DNA from: Stanieria cyanosphaera PCC 7437
GTDB taxonomy: Bacteria > Cyanobacteriota > Cyanobacteriia > Cyanobacteriales > Xenococcaceae
Assembly (NCBI RefSeq): GCF_000317575.1
Contig: NC_019748.1
Span: forward strand, 1,752,001-1,816,000
DNA: 64,000 nt
Direction: 5' to 3'
Shown here one piece after another: positions 45,611 through 54,524 of the stretch; the first letter of the stretch is position 1, and every line of letters starts with the position of its first letter. The notes under the pieces are model-generated. The model had not been told where the DNA came from. It saw only the letters and a program-made list of their open reading frames with translations, and did not search any database. A program made the position numbers and the translations under genes.

Positions 45611-46183
45611 ATGGAAAATCGATTAAATCCTCCGTCACAACTACCACCTAAACAAAAATTTGCGAGTACGTTTGGGTTTTTAGGTCAAGTTAGTTATTGG
45701 GTACATTTATTATTAGGTTTTGCTTCTGGCATTACTTTACTTTTAGTATTCTTTAGTCGTAGCTTTAGCGAGCAATCCAATAATCCTGCGATCGCGACGG
45801 TTTTATTTTTTTCACTTGCTGCTATTCTTGTTTTAGGATTTAGAATGTATTGGGCTTGGCGTTGTACTCGTTTAGCTCAAAGTTTACAGGCGGAAAATCC
45901 TCGCTTACATCCGAAACGCAAAGAGATTATTAATGTTCTTCGGGTTGGTTTATTGGTTAGTATGTTAGGTTTATTGTTAGGTTTTATTGCCACAGAAGTA
46001 ACAGTAGTAGCAGTTTTAGCCAAAGCGATCGCTCAACCTCAAGGAGTAGCTGTTTACCAACCTGAAAAAATTGTCAGATCAATGGATTTATTTTTAATCT
46101 TGGCAAATGTTAATATCATGGGCGCACATTTCCTTGGTGGCATGAATTCTTTAGGTTTACTTGATTGGATTACAAAAGAATGA
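45611..46183 (+). CDS. DUF3611 membrane protein (Tic21-like)
   Basis: The 190-residue protein has four hydrophobic helices (about 28-50, 65-85, 110-130 and 155-175), separated by the Arg-rich loop AWRCTRLAQSLQAENP. DUF3611 includes plant Tic21/PIC1, an inner-envelope protein linked to protein import and iron transport, and a Synechocystis relative. The sequence GFLGQVSYWVHLLLGF near the start is typical. The role in cyanobacteria is not settled. Confidence 0.83.
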   Translation: MENRLNPPSQLPPKQKFASTFGFLGQVSYWVHLLLGFASGITLLLVFFSRSFSEQSNNPAIATVLFFSLAAILVLGFRMYWAWRCTRLAQSLQAENPRLHPKRKEIINVLRVGLLVSMLGLLLGFIATEVTVVAVLAKAIAQPQGVAVYQPEKIVRSMDLFLILANVNIMGAHFLGGMNSLGLLDWITKE

Positions 46184-46220
46184 GGATAAAAAACTTTCAT
46201 TCAATTGCTTAGTAGCTCAC

Positions 46221-46404
46221 TATAGCCTTTCTCGCTCTTGGTGAGGTACACCATTACCAGTTACTAATTACTAATTACTAATTATAAGGGATGAATAATC
46301 AACCATTAACATAAGCGAAGCGCACTACCGTAGGTCTTAACTATCAACTATCAACGCTTAAGCAGGGAAACGAACTGTATCTCATTCATCTAAGAACCGC
46401 TATA
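46221..46404 (+). mobile_element. MITE-like element, full copy C
   Basis: Length 184 bp, from TATAGCCTTTCTCGCTCTTG to CTAAGAACCGCTATA. It has three TAATTAC-type heptamers rather than the four of copy A, but an extra AACTATC unit, so the total length is the same. The left end matches copy A and the right end copy B almost exactly. Confidence 0.87.
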
Positions 46405-46590
46405 GAAAAATCTTTAGTTTTTAAAACAGCAAAATTACTAATAACAAAAAACCAAAGCAAGATAAACTAGTTTCGATAAATATGGATTTCATGGTCTTGA
46501 ACTCCTCAGAATTGTTTTTTTTTATCAGACACTATTTAATATGTCTAGCAAATCTAGTTTATGCTTGCCATCTTCAAAAGGATAGTTATT

Positions 46591-46621
46591 AAAAAACCCA
46601 GCTACTTTTATCGTAGCTAGG
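46591..46621 (-). terminator. Rho-independent terminator of the DUF4278 gene
   Basis: On the minus strand CCTAGCTAC and GTAGCTGGG pair fully (one G-U) around a 7-base loop and are followed by TTTTTT. The hairpin lies 28 bases past the stop codon at 46650. Confidence 0.88.
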
Positions 46622-46649
46622 CTAAATTACTTCTTCAAACTAAAAGAAC

Positions 46650-46973
46650 TTATACTAAACCTACCTCATGAGCAGTACGGTTTAACATCGATGCAGCCCT
46701 GTTTCTGACTGCTTTAGTTTTATTGAGCATTAACCAACGAGCTTGTGTTTTGACTGAAACATCTGTAGATTCTGGTTTAGTTGTTACTACTGGACGATTT
46801 GTATAGGTTACGCCACGATAAGTAAGGTTAGCTGGTGGTTGTAAAACTGGTGGTTTTTTCAAATTATGAAACCGCCAATCTAATCCACGATATTTACCAG
46901 CAACTTTTGCTTCAACAGTTTCTGTGACTGAGGGATTATATTCGTAACTAACACCACGATAAGTAAGTTTCAT
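46650..46973 (-). CDS. DUF4278 domain protein
   Basis: The 107-residue protein starts MKLTYRGVSYEYNPS, the signature of DUF4278, and repeats it as LTYRGVTYTNRPV near residue 50. The remaining C-terminus is basic. GGAGG lies seven bases before the ATG, and a strong terminator follows, so this is a single-gene unit. The function of DUF4278 is unknown; many cyanobacterial genomes carry several copies. Confidence 0.85.
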   Translation of the reverse strand: MKLTYRGVSYEYNPSVTETVEAKVAGKYRGLDWRFHNLKKPPVLQPPANLTYRGVTYTNRPVVTTKPESTDVSVKTQARWLMLNKTKAVRNRAASMLNRTAHEVGLV

Positions 46974-47344
46974 GCTTTCGCCTCCGATTTCTTTGAAGTG
47001 TGAGGCGCGTTCCTTCAGGAAATTTTCCCTACTTCCGTCTTCCTAACTTTTTTAGTGAAGATGAACGTTTTTTATTTCAGTATCTATTGTTACAGTTTTT
47101 AGGATAAAAGTCAAATTCGCAACAATACTTTACAAAGTATCAAGCTAAAAGCGATCGCTCTAAGACAAACTCAAATTAATCAACAAATCTATAATTAAAA
47201 AAATCTAAAGACTAAGCAAATACTATAGAAGAAGATAGATATAGCCCATTGAATAAACCAAACTTCAACAGAATTTAGCTCATTATATATAAAAGATAAC
47301 TAACTTACTTAATTGAAAACTACTAACCAATAACTAAGCTATCG
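46974..47344. other. Intergenic region between divergent genes, nothing specific
   Basis: It holds the ribosome-binding site of the DUF4278 gene and a GCGATCGC octamer at 47151-47158. Promoters for both flanking genes must lie here but none is clear by eye. Confidence 0.4.
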
Positions 47345-48355
47345 ATGAAGGCGAAACCAAAACTCATCCAAGAAGAGATTTTAGTAGTTGACGATCAACG
47401 AGACAATTTACTCTTGCTCTCAACGATGCTAACCATGGAAGGATATCAGGTTAGAGAAGTTGTTAATGGAAAATTAGCTCTTCAGGTAGCCAAAGCCGAT
47501 CAGCCAGACTTAATTCTACTGGATATTAATATGCCAGAAATGAATGGTTATGAAGTTTGCCAACTACTAAAAGCTGATCAAGAAACCAAAGATATTCCAA
47601 TTATTTTTATTAGTGCCTCTCATTATGCCTTAGATAAAGTCAAAGCTTTTAATTGTGGTGGCAATGACTATATTACTAAGCCTTTCCAACTTGAAGAAGT
47701 TTCCGTAAGAATCAAAAATCAATTAGCAATTCGTCGTCTACAAGTAGAATTAACTGAAAAAAACGCTTGTTTAGAAAATGAAATTCGCCATCGTCAGGAA
47801 GTCGAAAGCGAATTGTTAAAACTCAATCAACAACTTAAAGTTTTAGCTACAGTTGATAGTCTAACTAAAATTGCCAATCGCTATTATTTTGATGAAATGT
47901 TTGAAAGAGAATGGCGACAATCTAATCGAGAAAAATCTTCTTTGTCTTTAATTCTGTGTGATGTAGATTTTTTCAAAAGTTATAACGATTATTTTGGTCA
48001 TCAAGCAGGAGATGATTGTCTTTATCAAGTAGCTCAAGCTATCTCTGAAGTAGTAAAACGTCCAATGGATTTAGTTGCTCGTTATGGAGGTGAAGAATTT
48101 GTAGTACTTTTACCGCAGACACCAGTAGCAAGTGCTTTAGAATTAGCAGAAAAAATCCGCTACAAAGTTTACAAGCTTAATCTGCATCATCCTCTCTCCG
48201 CCACAAGCGATCGCGTTTCTCTAAGTCTTGGAGTGGCCGGAATTGTCGCGAGTTCACAATATAATAAAGAACAATTTTTAGCCATTGCGGATCAGGCACT
48301 TTATCAAGCAAAACAACTTGGTCGTAATCGAGTCATTTTAGGCTCTTTATCTTGA
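47345..48355 (+). CDS. Response regulator with diguanylate cyclase (REC-GGDEF) output
   Basis: The 336-residue protein has a receiver domain (residues about 11-130) with acidic pocket VVDDQ, phospho-acceptor Asp in LILLDINMPEMNG and Lys in YITKPF. A coiled coil (about 135-170) leads to a GGDEF domain with DSLTKIANRYYFD and the active site RYGGEEF. RPMD lies exactly five residues before GGEEF and is a good inhibitory site, so the enzyme should make cyclic-di-GMP with product feedback. No kinase is adjacent. Confidence 0.94.
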   Translation: MKAKPKLIQEEILVVDDQRDNLLLLSTMLTMEGYQVREVVNGKLALQVAKADQPDLILLDINMPEMNGYEVCQLLKADQETKDIPIIFISASHYALDKVKAFNCGGNDYITKPFQLEEVSVRIKNQLAIRRLQVELTEKNACLENEIRHRQEVESELLKLNQQLKVLATVDSLTKIANRYYFDEMFEREWRQSNREKSSLSLILCDVDFFKSYNDYFGHQAGDDCLYQVAQAISEVVKRPMDLVARYGGEEFVVLLPQTPVASALELAEKIRYKVYKLNLHHPLSATSDRVSLSLGVAGIVASSQYNKEQFLAIADQALYQAKQLGRNRVILGSLS

Positions 48356-49196
48356 TAGATTAACCCAAAATCATGCTGATCTTTTTAAGAGGTTTTGCGG
48401 GGTTTTGGTTTAACCATTCTTGAACTATGGGTAGATTGTATTCATATATATAGTGGTTCAATTGATTTAGAAGTTTTTTTTCTTTAATACAAATTATTGG
48501 CAACTATATTTCAACATAAAAATAATTTACTTTTGTTTGCTATGTTGAGTGCAATAATGTATTATTAAACTTGGTAACATCTTACCAGCTGTAAAGTCGT
48601 GGAATTTTTTTTAAAAAGCCGATGGCAATCATTCTGTAAATTAAAGTTGTCTTACCACCTTCGTAGTGGCAAAACTTTAGTCTTATTAAATTGGCTAAAA
48701 AGCTTAAGTTGGAAATATAGCCAAACACCCAGAATTCCTGGTCAGTGTCCACCATAAATTTAAATTTATAAGCTCCTCAATTGAGTCTCTACAATTTTTT
48801 AATTGAGATTGAGCTTGAAGTTTACCAATTTAAATTGAGTAAATTTTTTTGTTGTTCAACATCTTCGGATTCGCTCAGAGCAAGAAAAAACTTAATTAAT
48901 TACTCAATTGAAGTAATATAAAATCCATCAAAAATTTGTCTCGCAGCGACGAAAAGAGATATTTTTGATTGATTTTTAACAGTAATAAACACAATTTGAG
49001 TATCTATAAGATCGTAAAAAAAATATTGCTTATAGAGCCAAATAAAAAAATATTACTTGAAATAAAATTGAAAAATTTTTAATTACCCACGATAATTATT
49101 AATTTCTTTTTCAAGTATTTTAATTAATTTCTTGGTCTTAAACAGTTAAATTAAGTTTTTTGACTTGAATCTAATCTAATTGATATTTGACGATTT
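48356..49196. other. Long intergenic region with a hairpin and a doubtful short frame
   Basis: ATCAAAAAT ... ATTTTTGAT with inner TCTC/GAGA forms a stable hairpin at 48927-48969. A GTG-started frame at 48599-48757 (52 codons, containing YHLRSGKTLVLLNWLKSLSW and ending GQCPP) looks protein-like but has no ribosome-binding site and no known family. CTCAATTGAG palindromes occur near 48776. The stretch may be decayed sequence next to the ATPase fragment. Confidence 0.45.
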
Positions 49197-49862
49197 ATGA
49201 TGTATCAGCCTTATCAAAAGAATTTAGCTGTTCAATCTATTTATTCAGGATGGCGACACTATCAAGTTAATGGATCAGATTACAGTCCAGAAGGAAAAAT
49301 TTTTGAAGTTTCGGTTCAAGAGTCAAAATGTTGGTTATTAGAAGCTTCAAAATTATACTCAAGAATCGCTTTAAAAGAATGTTTGATCGCAGGTATTCTT
49401 TGTAATAATTCCTATTTAGAAAACAGAGAGGGACGATGGATTGTAATTGGAGATCCGAGTGAGGGAGCTTCAATTGCTGCGGGAAGCAAAGCTAAATTAA
49501 ATCAGTCTCATCTGAGACAGTTAAAACCTAAACTAGATACTCTCCCCTTTAGCTATAAATTTCAATATATGGCAACTTTGCACCAAGACTTTAATGGGAA
49601 GACTATTTATCTTAAAGGTTCGCTAAAAACGGTTTTGTCTTGCACCCAACAAATGCTCGATTGTAGTGGCGAAGTAATACCTCTCAACTCCACGTTGATC
49701 AAATTGGAAGCACAATCTATGAAAAAAGAAGGTTTAAAAGTTATTGCTTTTGCCAAGAAACTAGTGTCGGAAGAAACAGTTTCTTTAGAACGTGCGGAGC
49801 TTAAAAATGGGTTTATTTTTCTAGGATTACAAGGTATGTATTGTTCTTCCTTGATATATTAG
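49197..49862 (+). CDS. Isolated nucleotide-binding (N) domain of a P2-type ATPase
   Basis: The 221-residue frame matches only the cytoplasmic N domain of SERCA/PacL-like cation ATPases. It begins where the sequence just after the DKTGTLT motif would be (LAVQSIYSGWRHYQVNG, DYSPEGKIFEV) and contains VIGDPSEGASIAAGSKA (usually GDPTEGAL), LPFSYKFQYMATLH, IYLKGSLKTVLSCT (usually KGAPE..L) and KVIAFAKKLV. It ends at GLQGM, just before the P-domain DPPR segment. The membrane helices, actuator domain and phosphorylation Asp are all absent, so it cannot pump. It is either a clean remnant that has kept its frame or a stand-alone nucleotide-binding protein. Confidence 0.72.
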   Translation: MMYQPYQKNLAVQSIYSGWRHYQVNGSDYSPEGKIFEVSVQESKCWLLEASKLYSRIALKECLIAGILCNNSYLENREGRWIVIGDPSEGASIAAGSKAKLNQSHLRQLKPKLDTLPFSYKFQYMATLHQDFNGKTIYLKGSLKTVLSCTQQMLDCSGEVIPLNSTLIKLEAQSMKKEGLKVIAFAKKLVSEETVSLERAELKNGFIFLGLQGMYCSSLIY

Positions 49863-49864
49863 TT

Positions 49865-50281
49865 TTAAGGAGATTTATAACTAGCTACTCTAAGGTTGAG
49901 CTTGGCACGATTCGGATCGTAGCTAAAAATAAATTCGCCTGTTTGCTCTTCTCTACTAGACAAATAATCAATTTGTTGCATCCCAGTTTCAGTGATTTGA
50001 TCAGAAACTTTCAATTCAGCAGTTACTTCTACAAATTCAGCAGTTCTTCCCCCTTGATTAGTAACAGCAAAAGGAACATAAAATTGATTTTCTACCTGAC
50101 GAATTTCTCCACCAACTCTTACTGTCACGACGGGTGGATTACTGTCTCCTGTAACCCAAGTATAGATGATTAAAGAAATTATAAAACCAAATATTGCTAA
50201 AGCAATGCTAAAACTGACTTTTTCTGCTACAGATCTGGTTTTAGTAATTGAAGAATAATCGCTTCGATCTTGTTCGCTCAT
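49865..50281 (-). CDS. TIGR02588 family membrane-anchored protein
   Basis: The 138-residue protein has a short cytosolic N-terminus, one membrane helix (about residues 23-42) and an exported beta-rich domain (VVTVRVGGEIRQVENQFYVP) resembling an Ig-like or FixG-type fold. Its ATG overlaps the TGA of the upstream TIGR02587 gene by four bases (50278-50281), so the pair is translationally coupled. The two families are usually found together; their function is unknown. Confidence 0.83.
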   Translation of the reverse strand: MSEQDRSDYSSITKTRSVAEKVSFSIALAIFGFIISLIIYTWVTGDSNPPVVTVRVGGEIRQVENQFYVPFAVTNQGGRTAEFVEVTAELKVSDQITETGMQQIDYLSSREEQTGEFIFSYDPNRAKLNLRVASYKSP

Positions 50282-51171
50282 ACTGCTAAACGTCCTGCTG
50301 CTCCACCAATACTAGCGGGTAAACTAAGAATAATAGAATAACGCATCCATAAAGACCAAGGATCGTCAAAAGCCAATCTTTGGAAAAACCACAACATTAA
50401 GGCTGAAACAAAGAGCGATACTAGGTAATATACCAAAGTTTCGCTTTCAGGACGCTGAAATATTCCTTGCTGTTGACGGCGTTTGTTTTGATTGGTAAAA
50501 CCTGATGCAAAAACAATACCGTAGGTAATTATTAATGAAGAAAATATAATTAACAAAAGCCAAGGAGGAGTAGCAGGCGCAGCTAACATAGCAACTTCAT
50601 CTGTAGGAGCAATACTAAAAGCGACAAACATCGCGCCTAAAATAGTTCCGCTCAAATCAGCTACAGTATCAGCCCAAATAATTCTTTTTTTACCCTTTCG
50701 ATGCGATTGGGATTGGTTGGAATTTGAATTTGTATAGCGATCGCCATCCAGAATTGAACGAGATAAGGCGACACCAAACGAAAAAGGCATTGCTTCAAAA
50801 ACTACTTTACCTAATACTTCATCTAAAGGTGTTTGCAGATTAATTTCTTGAAGTACGATCATAATCAAAGTAGCGCAGACAAAACCAATTGAGAGAGTTT
50901 CTATACTTTCTGCGATCGCTTTTGAGATAGGATCTTTGTCGTCTGCCTGAGAACGAAAACCCTCAACTCGGTTGATTAAAAAAACTATAAAAAAAGTAAT
51001 GGCTATAATTCCTAACAGGATAGGAGGTTCAGCATAAGACCCGATAAACCATACTTCCATAGTACAAAGCAGAGGTATTCCAAATAAAAATCCACCAGAA
51101 ACTCCGCTAATTATTTCTCCCCATTCTTCTGACCATTTCTTGGGAAGTTGATGACGATGTTTTGCTGCCAC
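50278..51171 (-). CDS. TIGR02587 (DUF2391-like) integral membrane protein
   Basis: The 297-residue protein has about eight hydrophobic helices and a GTG start at 51171. The N-terminal WSEEWGEIISGVSGGFLFGIP and TMEVWFIGSY are characteristic. A basic cytosolic loop (RKGKKRIIWADTVADLSGTI) lies in the middle. It is coupled to the TIGR02588 gene. The role is unknown. The C-terminus packs close to the next start codon with no free sequence between. Confidence 0.83.
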   Translation of the reverse strand: MAAKHRHQLPKKWSEEWGEIISGVSGGFLFGIPLLCTMEVWFIGSYAEPPILLGIIAITFFIVFLINRVEGFRSQADDKDPISKAIAESIETLSIGFVCATLIMIVLQEINLQTPLDEVLGKVVFEAMPFSFGVALSRSILDGDRYTNSNSNQSQSHRKGKKRIIWADTVADLSGTILGAMFVAFSIAPTDEVAMLAAPATPPWLLLIIFSSLIITYGIVFASGFTNQNKRRQQQGIFQRPESETLVYYLVSLFVSALMLWFFQRLAFDDPWSLWMRYSIILSLPASIGGAAGRLAV

Positions 51172-51228
51172 TTTAGACTTAATTAAGATTCAGTACCTAT
51201 TGTAATTAAAAGTCGACGTATATATTTT

Positions 51229-52173
51229 TTATTTTTCTGAGATTCTTGAGCGTAATACTCTTAATAACTTAGTAAACTGATTCGGTAGAGGTGCGATCGC
51301 TTCGATGATGTCTCCTGATACGGGATGTTGTAGAGTTAGTTTTCGAGCGTGTAAAGCTTGACCAGATAAATTTATTTTTAGAGAACGACCAGAACTATAA
51401 AGCGGATCGCCAACCAGAGGATGACCAGTATGACTGCAATGAACTCTAATTTGATGGGTGCGTCCTGTTTCTAAAAGAAATTCCATTAAAGTATAGTTAC
51501 CAAGTCTTTCCAAAATTTTCCAATGGGTAACAGCTTCTCGACCGCCTTTTTCTACGGGAACTACAGCCATTTTTTTACGCTCAACGGGATGACGACCAAC
51601 AGGCAAATCAATCTTACCTTCTAGATCAGAATAAGAACCATACACTATTCCCCAATACTCTCTTCTTGCAGTTTTGGCTTTGATTTGCGCTTGTAAATGT
51701 TGATGAGCGTAATCATTTTTAGCGATCACAATTGCACCAGTAGTATCTTTATCGAGTCGATGAACAATTCCTGGTCGTTTTATACCACCAATACCAGCTA
51801 AATTATCGCAGTGAGAAAGTAAAGCATGAACAAGAGTTCCTGTTTCGTGACCTGGTGCAGGATGAACCACTAAATCGGCAGGTTTATTAATAATAATTAA
51901 GTCTTCATCTTCATAAAGAATGTCTAGCGGAATGTCTTCTGCTTGTAGGTTTAAAGGTTCTGGACTCGGAATGGTTACTTCTAAGCAATCTCCTGGACTT
52001 AATTTGATTTTTTTACTCGTACAAACTTGACCATTTAAGTGAACATTGCCTTCTTCAATTAGTTTTTGAAGACGAGAACGAGATAAGTCTGTAAGCTGAC
52101 TAGATAACCAACGATCCAAGCGATCGCTTTTTTGTTCTACTGTTAAATTAATTGTTGTTTCAGAATCAATCAC
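51229..52173 (-). CDS. RluA-family 23S rRNA pseudouridine synthase (RluD type)
   Basis: The enzyme converts specific uridines of large-subunit rRNA to pseudouridine. The protein has 314 residues with a GTG start at 52173. The S4 RNA-binding domain covers residues 15-75 (RLDRWLSSQL). The catalytic domain contains the Asp motif GIVHRLDKDTTGAIVIAKN and the TGRTHQIRVHCSHTGHPLVG segment. S4 plus the RluA core is the RluD arrangement; which uridines are modified cannot be read from sequence. Confidence 0.92.
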   Translation of the reverse strand: MIDSETTINLTVEQKSDRLDRWLSSQLTDLSRSRLQKLIEEGNVHLNGQVCTSKKIKLSPGDCLEVTIPSPEPLNLQAEDIPLDILYEDEDLIIINKPADLVVHPAPGHETGTLVHALLSHCDNLAGIGGIKRPGIVHRLDKDTTGAIVIAKNDYAHQHLQAQIKAKTARREYWGIVYGSYSDLEGKIDLPVGRHPVERKKMAVVPVEKGGREAVTHWKILERLGNYTLMEFLLETGRTHQIRVHCSHTGHPLVGDPLYSSGRSLKINLSGQALHARKLTLQHPVSGDIIEAIAPLPNQFTKLLRVLRSRISEK

Positions 52174-52439
52174 AAAAATTAACTAAAAAGATTGACTTAA
52201 GAATCATGATACAGACTCAGGTTAGATGTTACCGTTATGGTCGCCAGAAAATAAATGTTTACGAAGTCGAAGCAGGCTTCCTCTTTTTAAGGCGGAGTAC
52301 CTTCGACCTGTAGCCTGGAAAATATTTATAAGTTCGTTAACAGTGTGAGTTGCGACTAAACCCTCTAGCTCTTAACCATCTAAATCGAGCTTATTATTGC
52401 ATTGACATTGTATTTCTAGCGATTTAAAATGCAATTGAG

Positions 52440-52895
52440 ATGCAAACAAAATTATTTTTAATTGTAAAAATGCTTCAAAACGTCAATACAGTAAATTTTC
52501 TGAGAAAGCTAAAAGGAATGATCCTAGTAGGATTAGGATTTTTATTATCGCCTTTATCTTGGTGGAACGATTTGTTTTTCAATTTGCCCTTAGCTTATTT
52601 TTTTGGCTATATCTGTAGTCAATTTTCTGCCAATTTGTTTTTGCCTTGTGCGATCGCAGGATATTGGTTTTCTAACGTGTTAGGAATTTTGTTAATGCAG
52701 ATAGGGGTGTTAGATGTAGTTCAAGAACAACCTCAAGAACGCAATTTCAAAAAAGAATTATTGATGGGATTAGCGTCTTCTACTATTTATACGGTAATTA
52801 TTTTGCTTTTACTACAATTCAATATCCTCAACACTCCAGATTTATTTGCGGAAGGACAATCCTTCAATATCAAATTATTTTTGCCAATCGACTAA
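52440..52895 (+). CDS. Small hydrophobic membrane protein, unknown
   Basis: The 151-residue protein has three or four hydrophobic stretches, with LSPLSWWNDLFFNLPLAYFF in the first half. The start at 52440 is the first ATG; a second at 52470 is also usable. It is upstream of and co-directional with the TSUP transporter gene, with a 62-base gap. No family is recognised with confidence, though the sequence resembles cyanobacterial conserved membrane proteins. Confidence 0.65.
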   Translation: MQTKLFLIVKMLQNVNTVNFLRKLKGMILVGLGFLLSPLSWWNDLFFNLPLAYFFGYICSQFSANLFLPCAIAGYWFSNVLGILLMQIGVLDVVQEQPQERNFKKELLMGLASSTIYTVIILLLLQFNILNTPDLFAEGQSFNIKLFLPID

Positions 52896-52957
52896 CTTTT
52901 TCAAGATTATTGGTTGATACCGACCGATAGACTGTGTACAAGCACAAACCTTAAAGT

Positions 52958-53755
52958 ATGAATTATTTATTGTTATCATCTCTTAGCTTTTTAATTGGAA
53001 CTATTGTTGGTTTAACTGGGGTAGGGGGAGCATCTTTAATTACTCCAATGTTGATCTTCGTGTTTCAAGTTCCCCCCGCAGTGGCAATTAGTTCTGATGT
53101 GGTAGCTGCTACTTTAATGAAAACAGTCGGTAGTATCAAGCACTGGCAGCAACAAACAATTGATCGAAAAGTAGTCAAGTGGTTAGCCTGTGGCAGTGTT
53201 CCTGGTTCTTTAATTGGAGTAAGTATATTACATCTACTTCAGCAAAATAGCAGTGATAAACTAGACTTTTTTTTAATACGTTCTCTTGGAGTAATGATCT
53301 TATTCGTTACTTCTATAGCAATAATACAGTTATCATTATTAACTCTATTTCCCCAATTAAAATTACCTTCTTTGCCTAAGTTTAATTTGGAAAGTAATTG
53401 GGGACGCTTTGGTGCAATTAGTATTGGAGCAATTCTAGGCTGTATGGTAGGACTAACCAGTGTCTCTTCTGGTTCACTATTTGCCTTAGTACTCATTTCC
53501 CTTTTTCAACTTGAGTCTCGCAAACTGGTAGGTACAGATATCTTTCAGGCAGCAATTTTATTAACTTTTACTTCTTTAGGACATCTTGGTTTGGGAACGG
53601 TTGACTGGAATTTAGTCATACCTATTTGGTTAGGATCGTTACCAGGAGTGGTAGTAGGTGCAAAACTGTGCCAGATAGCACCTCAAAGGTTACTCAGATT
53701 TGCTACTTATATAATTTTAGAGCTAGTAAGCTGGAAATTAGTTGCTCCAGTTTGA
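52958..53755 (+). CDS. TSUP (TauE/SafE) family transporter
   Basis: TSUP proteins export or import sulfite, organosulfonates or related anions. The 265-residue protein has seven or eight helices. The first, LIGTIVGLTGVGGASLITPM, carries the family's G-x-G-G-G/A-x-L motif, which recurs in the second half as GCMVGLTSVSSGSLFALVL, the usual internal duplication. The substrate is unknown. Its last 14 bases overlap the next reading frame. Confidence 0.88.
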   Translation: MNYLLLSSLSFLIGTIVGLTGVGGASLITPMLIFVFQVPPAVAISSDVVAATLMKTVGSIKHWQQQTIDRKVVKWLACGSVPGSLIGVSILHLLQQNSSDKLDFFLIRSLGVMILFVTSIAIIQLSLLTLFPQLKLPSLPKFNLESNWGRFGAISIGAILGCMVGLTSVSSGSLFALVLISLFQLESRKLVGTDIFQAAILLTFTSLGHLGLGTVDWNLVIPIWLGSLPGVVVGAKLCQIAPQRLLRFATYIILELVSWKLVAPV

Positions 53756-54458
53756 ATTGAAAACATTAAACAGGTATCTAGGTTTAAAAACTTTGCTGAA
53801 ACAAAACCAAAATAAAGTTTTAATCTTACTGTTATTTGGTGTTTATTTACCATTACAAATTTTTGTCATACTTTTACTCGCAGTACATAATCATGAAGGT
53901 GCTTTGAGTTGGGAATTACCCATAATATTGACAATTCATGACCAAGCGGGAGAAAAATTGAATTTATTAGCAGCAACTTTAACTAATTTAGGTAGTTTTT
54001 GGACGACTACTCCTTTAGTTATTGGAATGGCTTTAAGTTTTTTAGTTGCTAAACGTTGGAATTTTTTGCTTTATACAGTTATGACTTTCTTGGGTGCTAT
54101 TAGCATTAGCTATACAGGGAAAATCATTATCCATAGAGCCAGACCTCGTTTATGGGAATTATTTTATCAGGTAGGAACGGATTATTCTTTTCCTAGCGGT
54201 CATGCTATCTCTAGTATGTCTTTTGCTCTTATTTTAATAATTTTGACTTGGAATAGCTCTTGGCGTTGGTTAGTTGTAATTTTTAGTAGCTTATTTGTTA
54301 TCAGTATTGCTTGGACGCGCCTTTATTTAGGAGTTCATTATCCTAGCGATATTTTTGCAGGTTGGATGATTGCACTAGCTTGGACAATAGCAGTGGTATT
54401 GATGGTCAAGGTATTTTTAATGAGATTGAGCGACGAAAATTTAGAATATGATCGCTGA
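53742..54458 (+). CDS. PAP2 family phosphatase
   Basis: Membrane lipid or pyrophosphate phosphatase of the PAP2 fold. The start must be a TTG: 53742 overlaps the TSUP gene by 14 bases, and 53757 lies just after its stop. The catalytic signature is complete: KIIIHRARPRL (motif 1), YSFPSGHAISSMSF (motif 2) and RLYLGVHYPSDIFAGW (motif 3). Six helices are visible. Such enzymes can recycle undecaprenyl pyrophosphate or dephosphorylate phosphatidate. Coupling to the TSUP gene suggests one transcript. Confidence 0.88.
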   Translation: MLQFELKTLNRYLGLKTLLKQNQNKVLILLLFGVYLPLQIFVILLLAVHNHEGALSWELPIILTIHDQAGEKLNLLAATLTNLGSFWTTTPLVIGMALSFLVAKRWNFLLYTVMTFLGAISISYTGKIIIHRARPRLWELFYQVGTDYSFPSGHAISSMSFALILIILTWNSSWRWLVVIFSSLFVISIAWTRLYLGVHYPSDIFAGWMIALAWTIAVVLMVKVFLMRLSDENLEYDR

Positions 54459-54524
54459 TCAATTTAAGGATACAATTCAAGATGGGCATTGCCCACCTTG
54501 CTATCTATACCTTGATAGTTCTCT

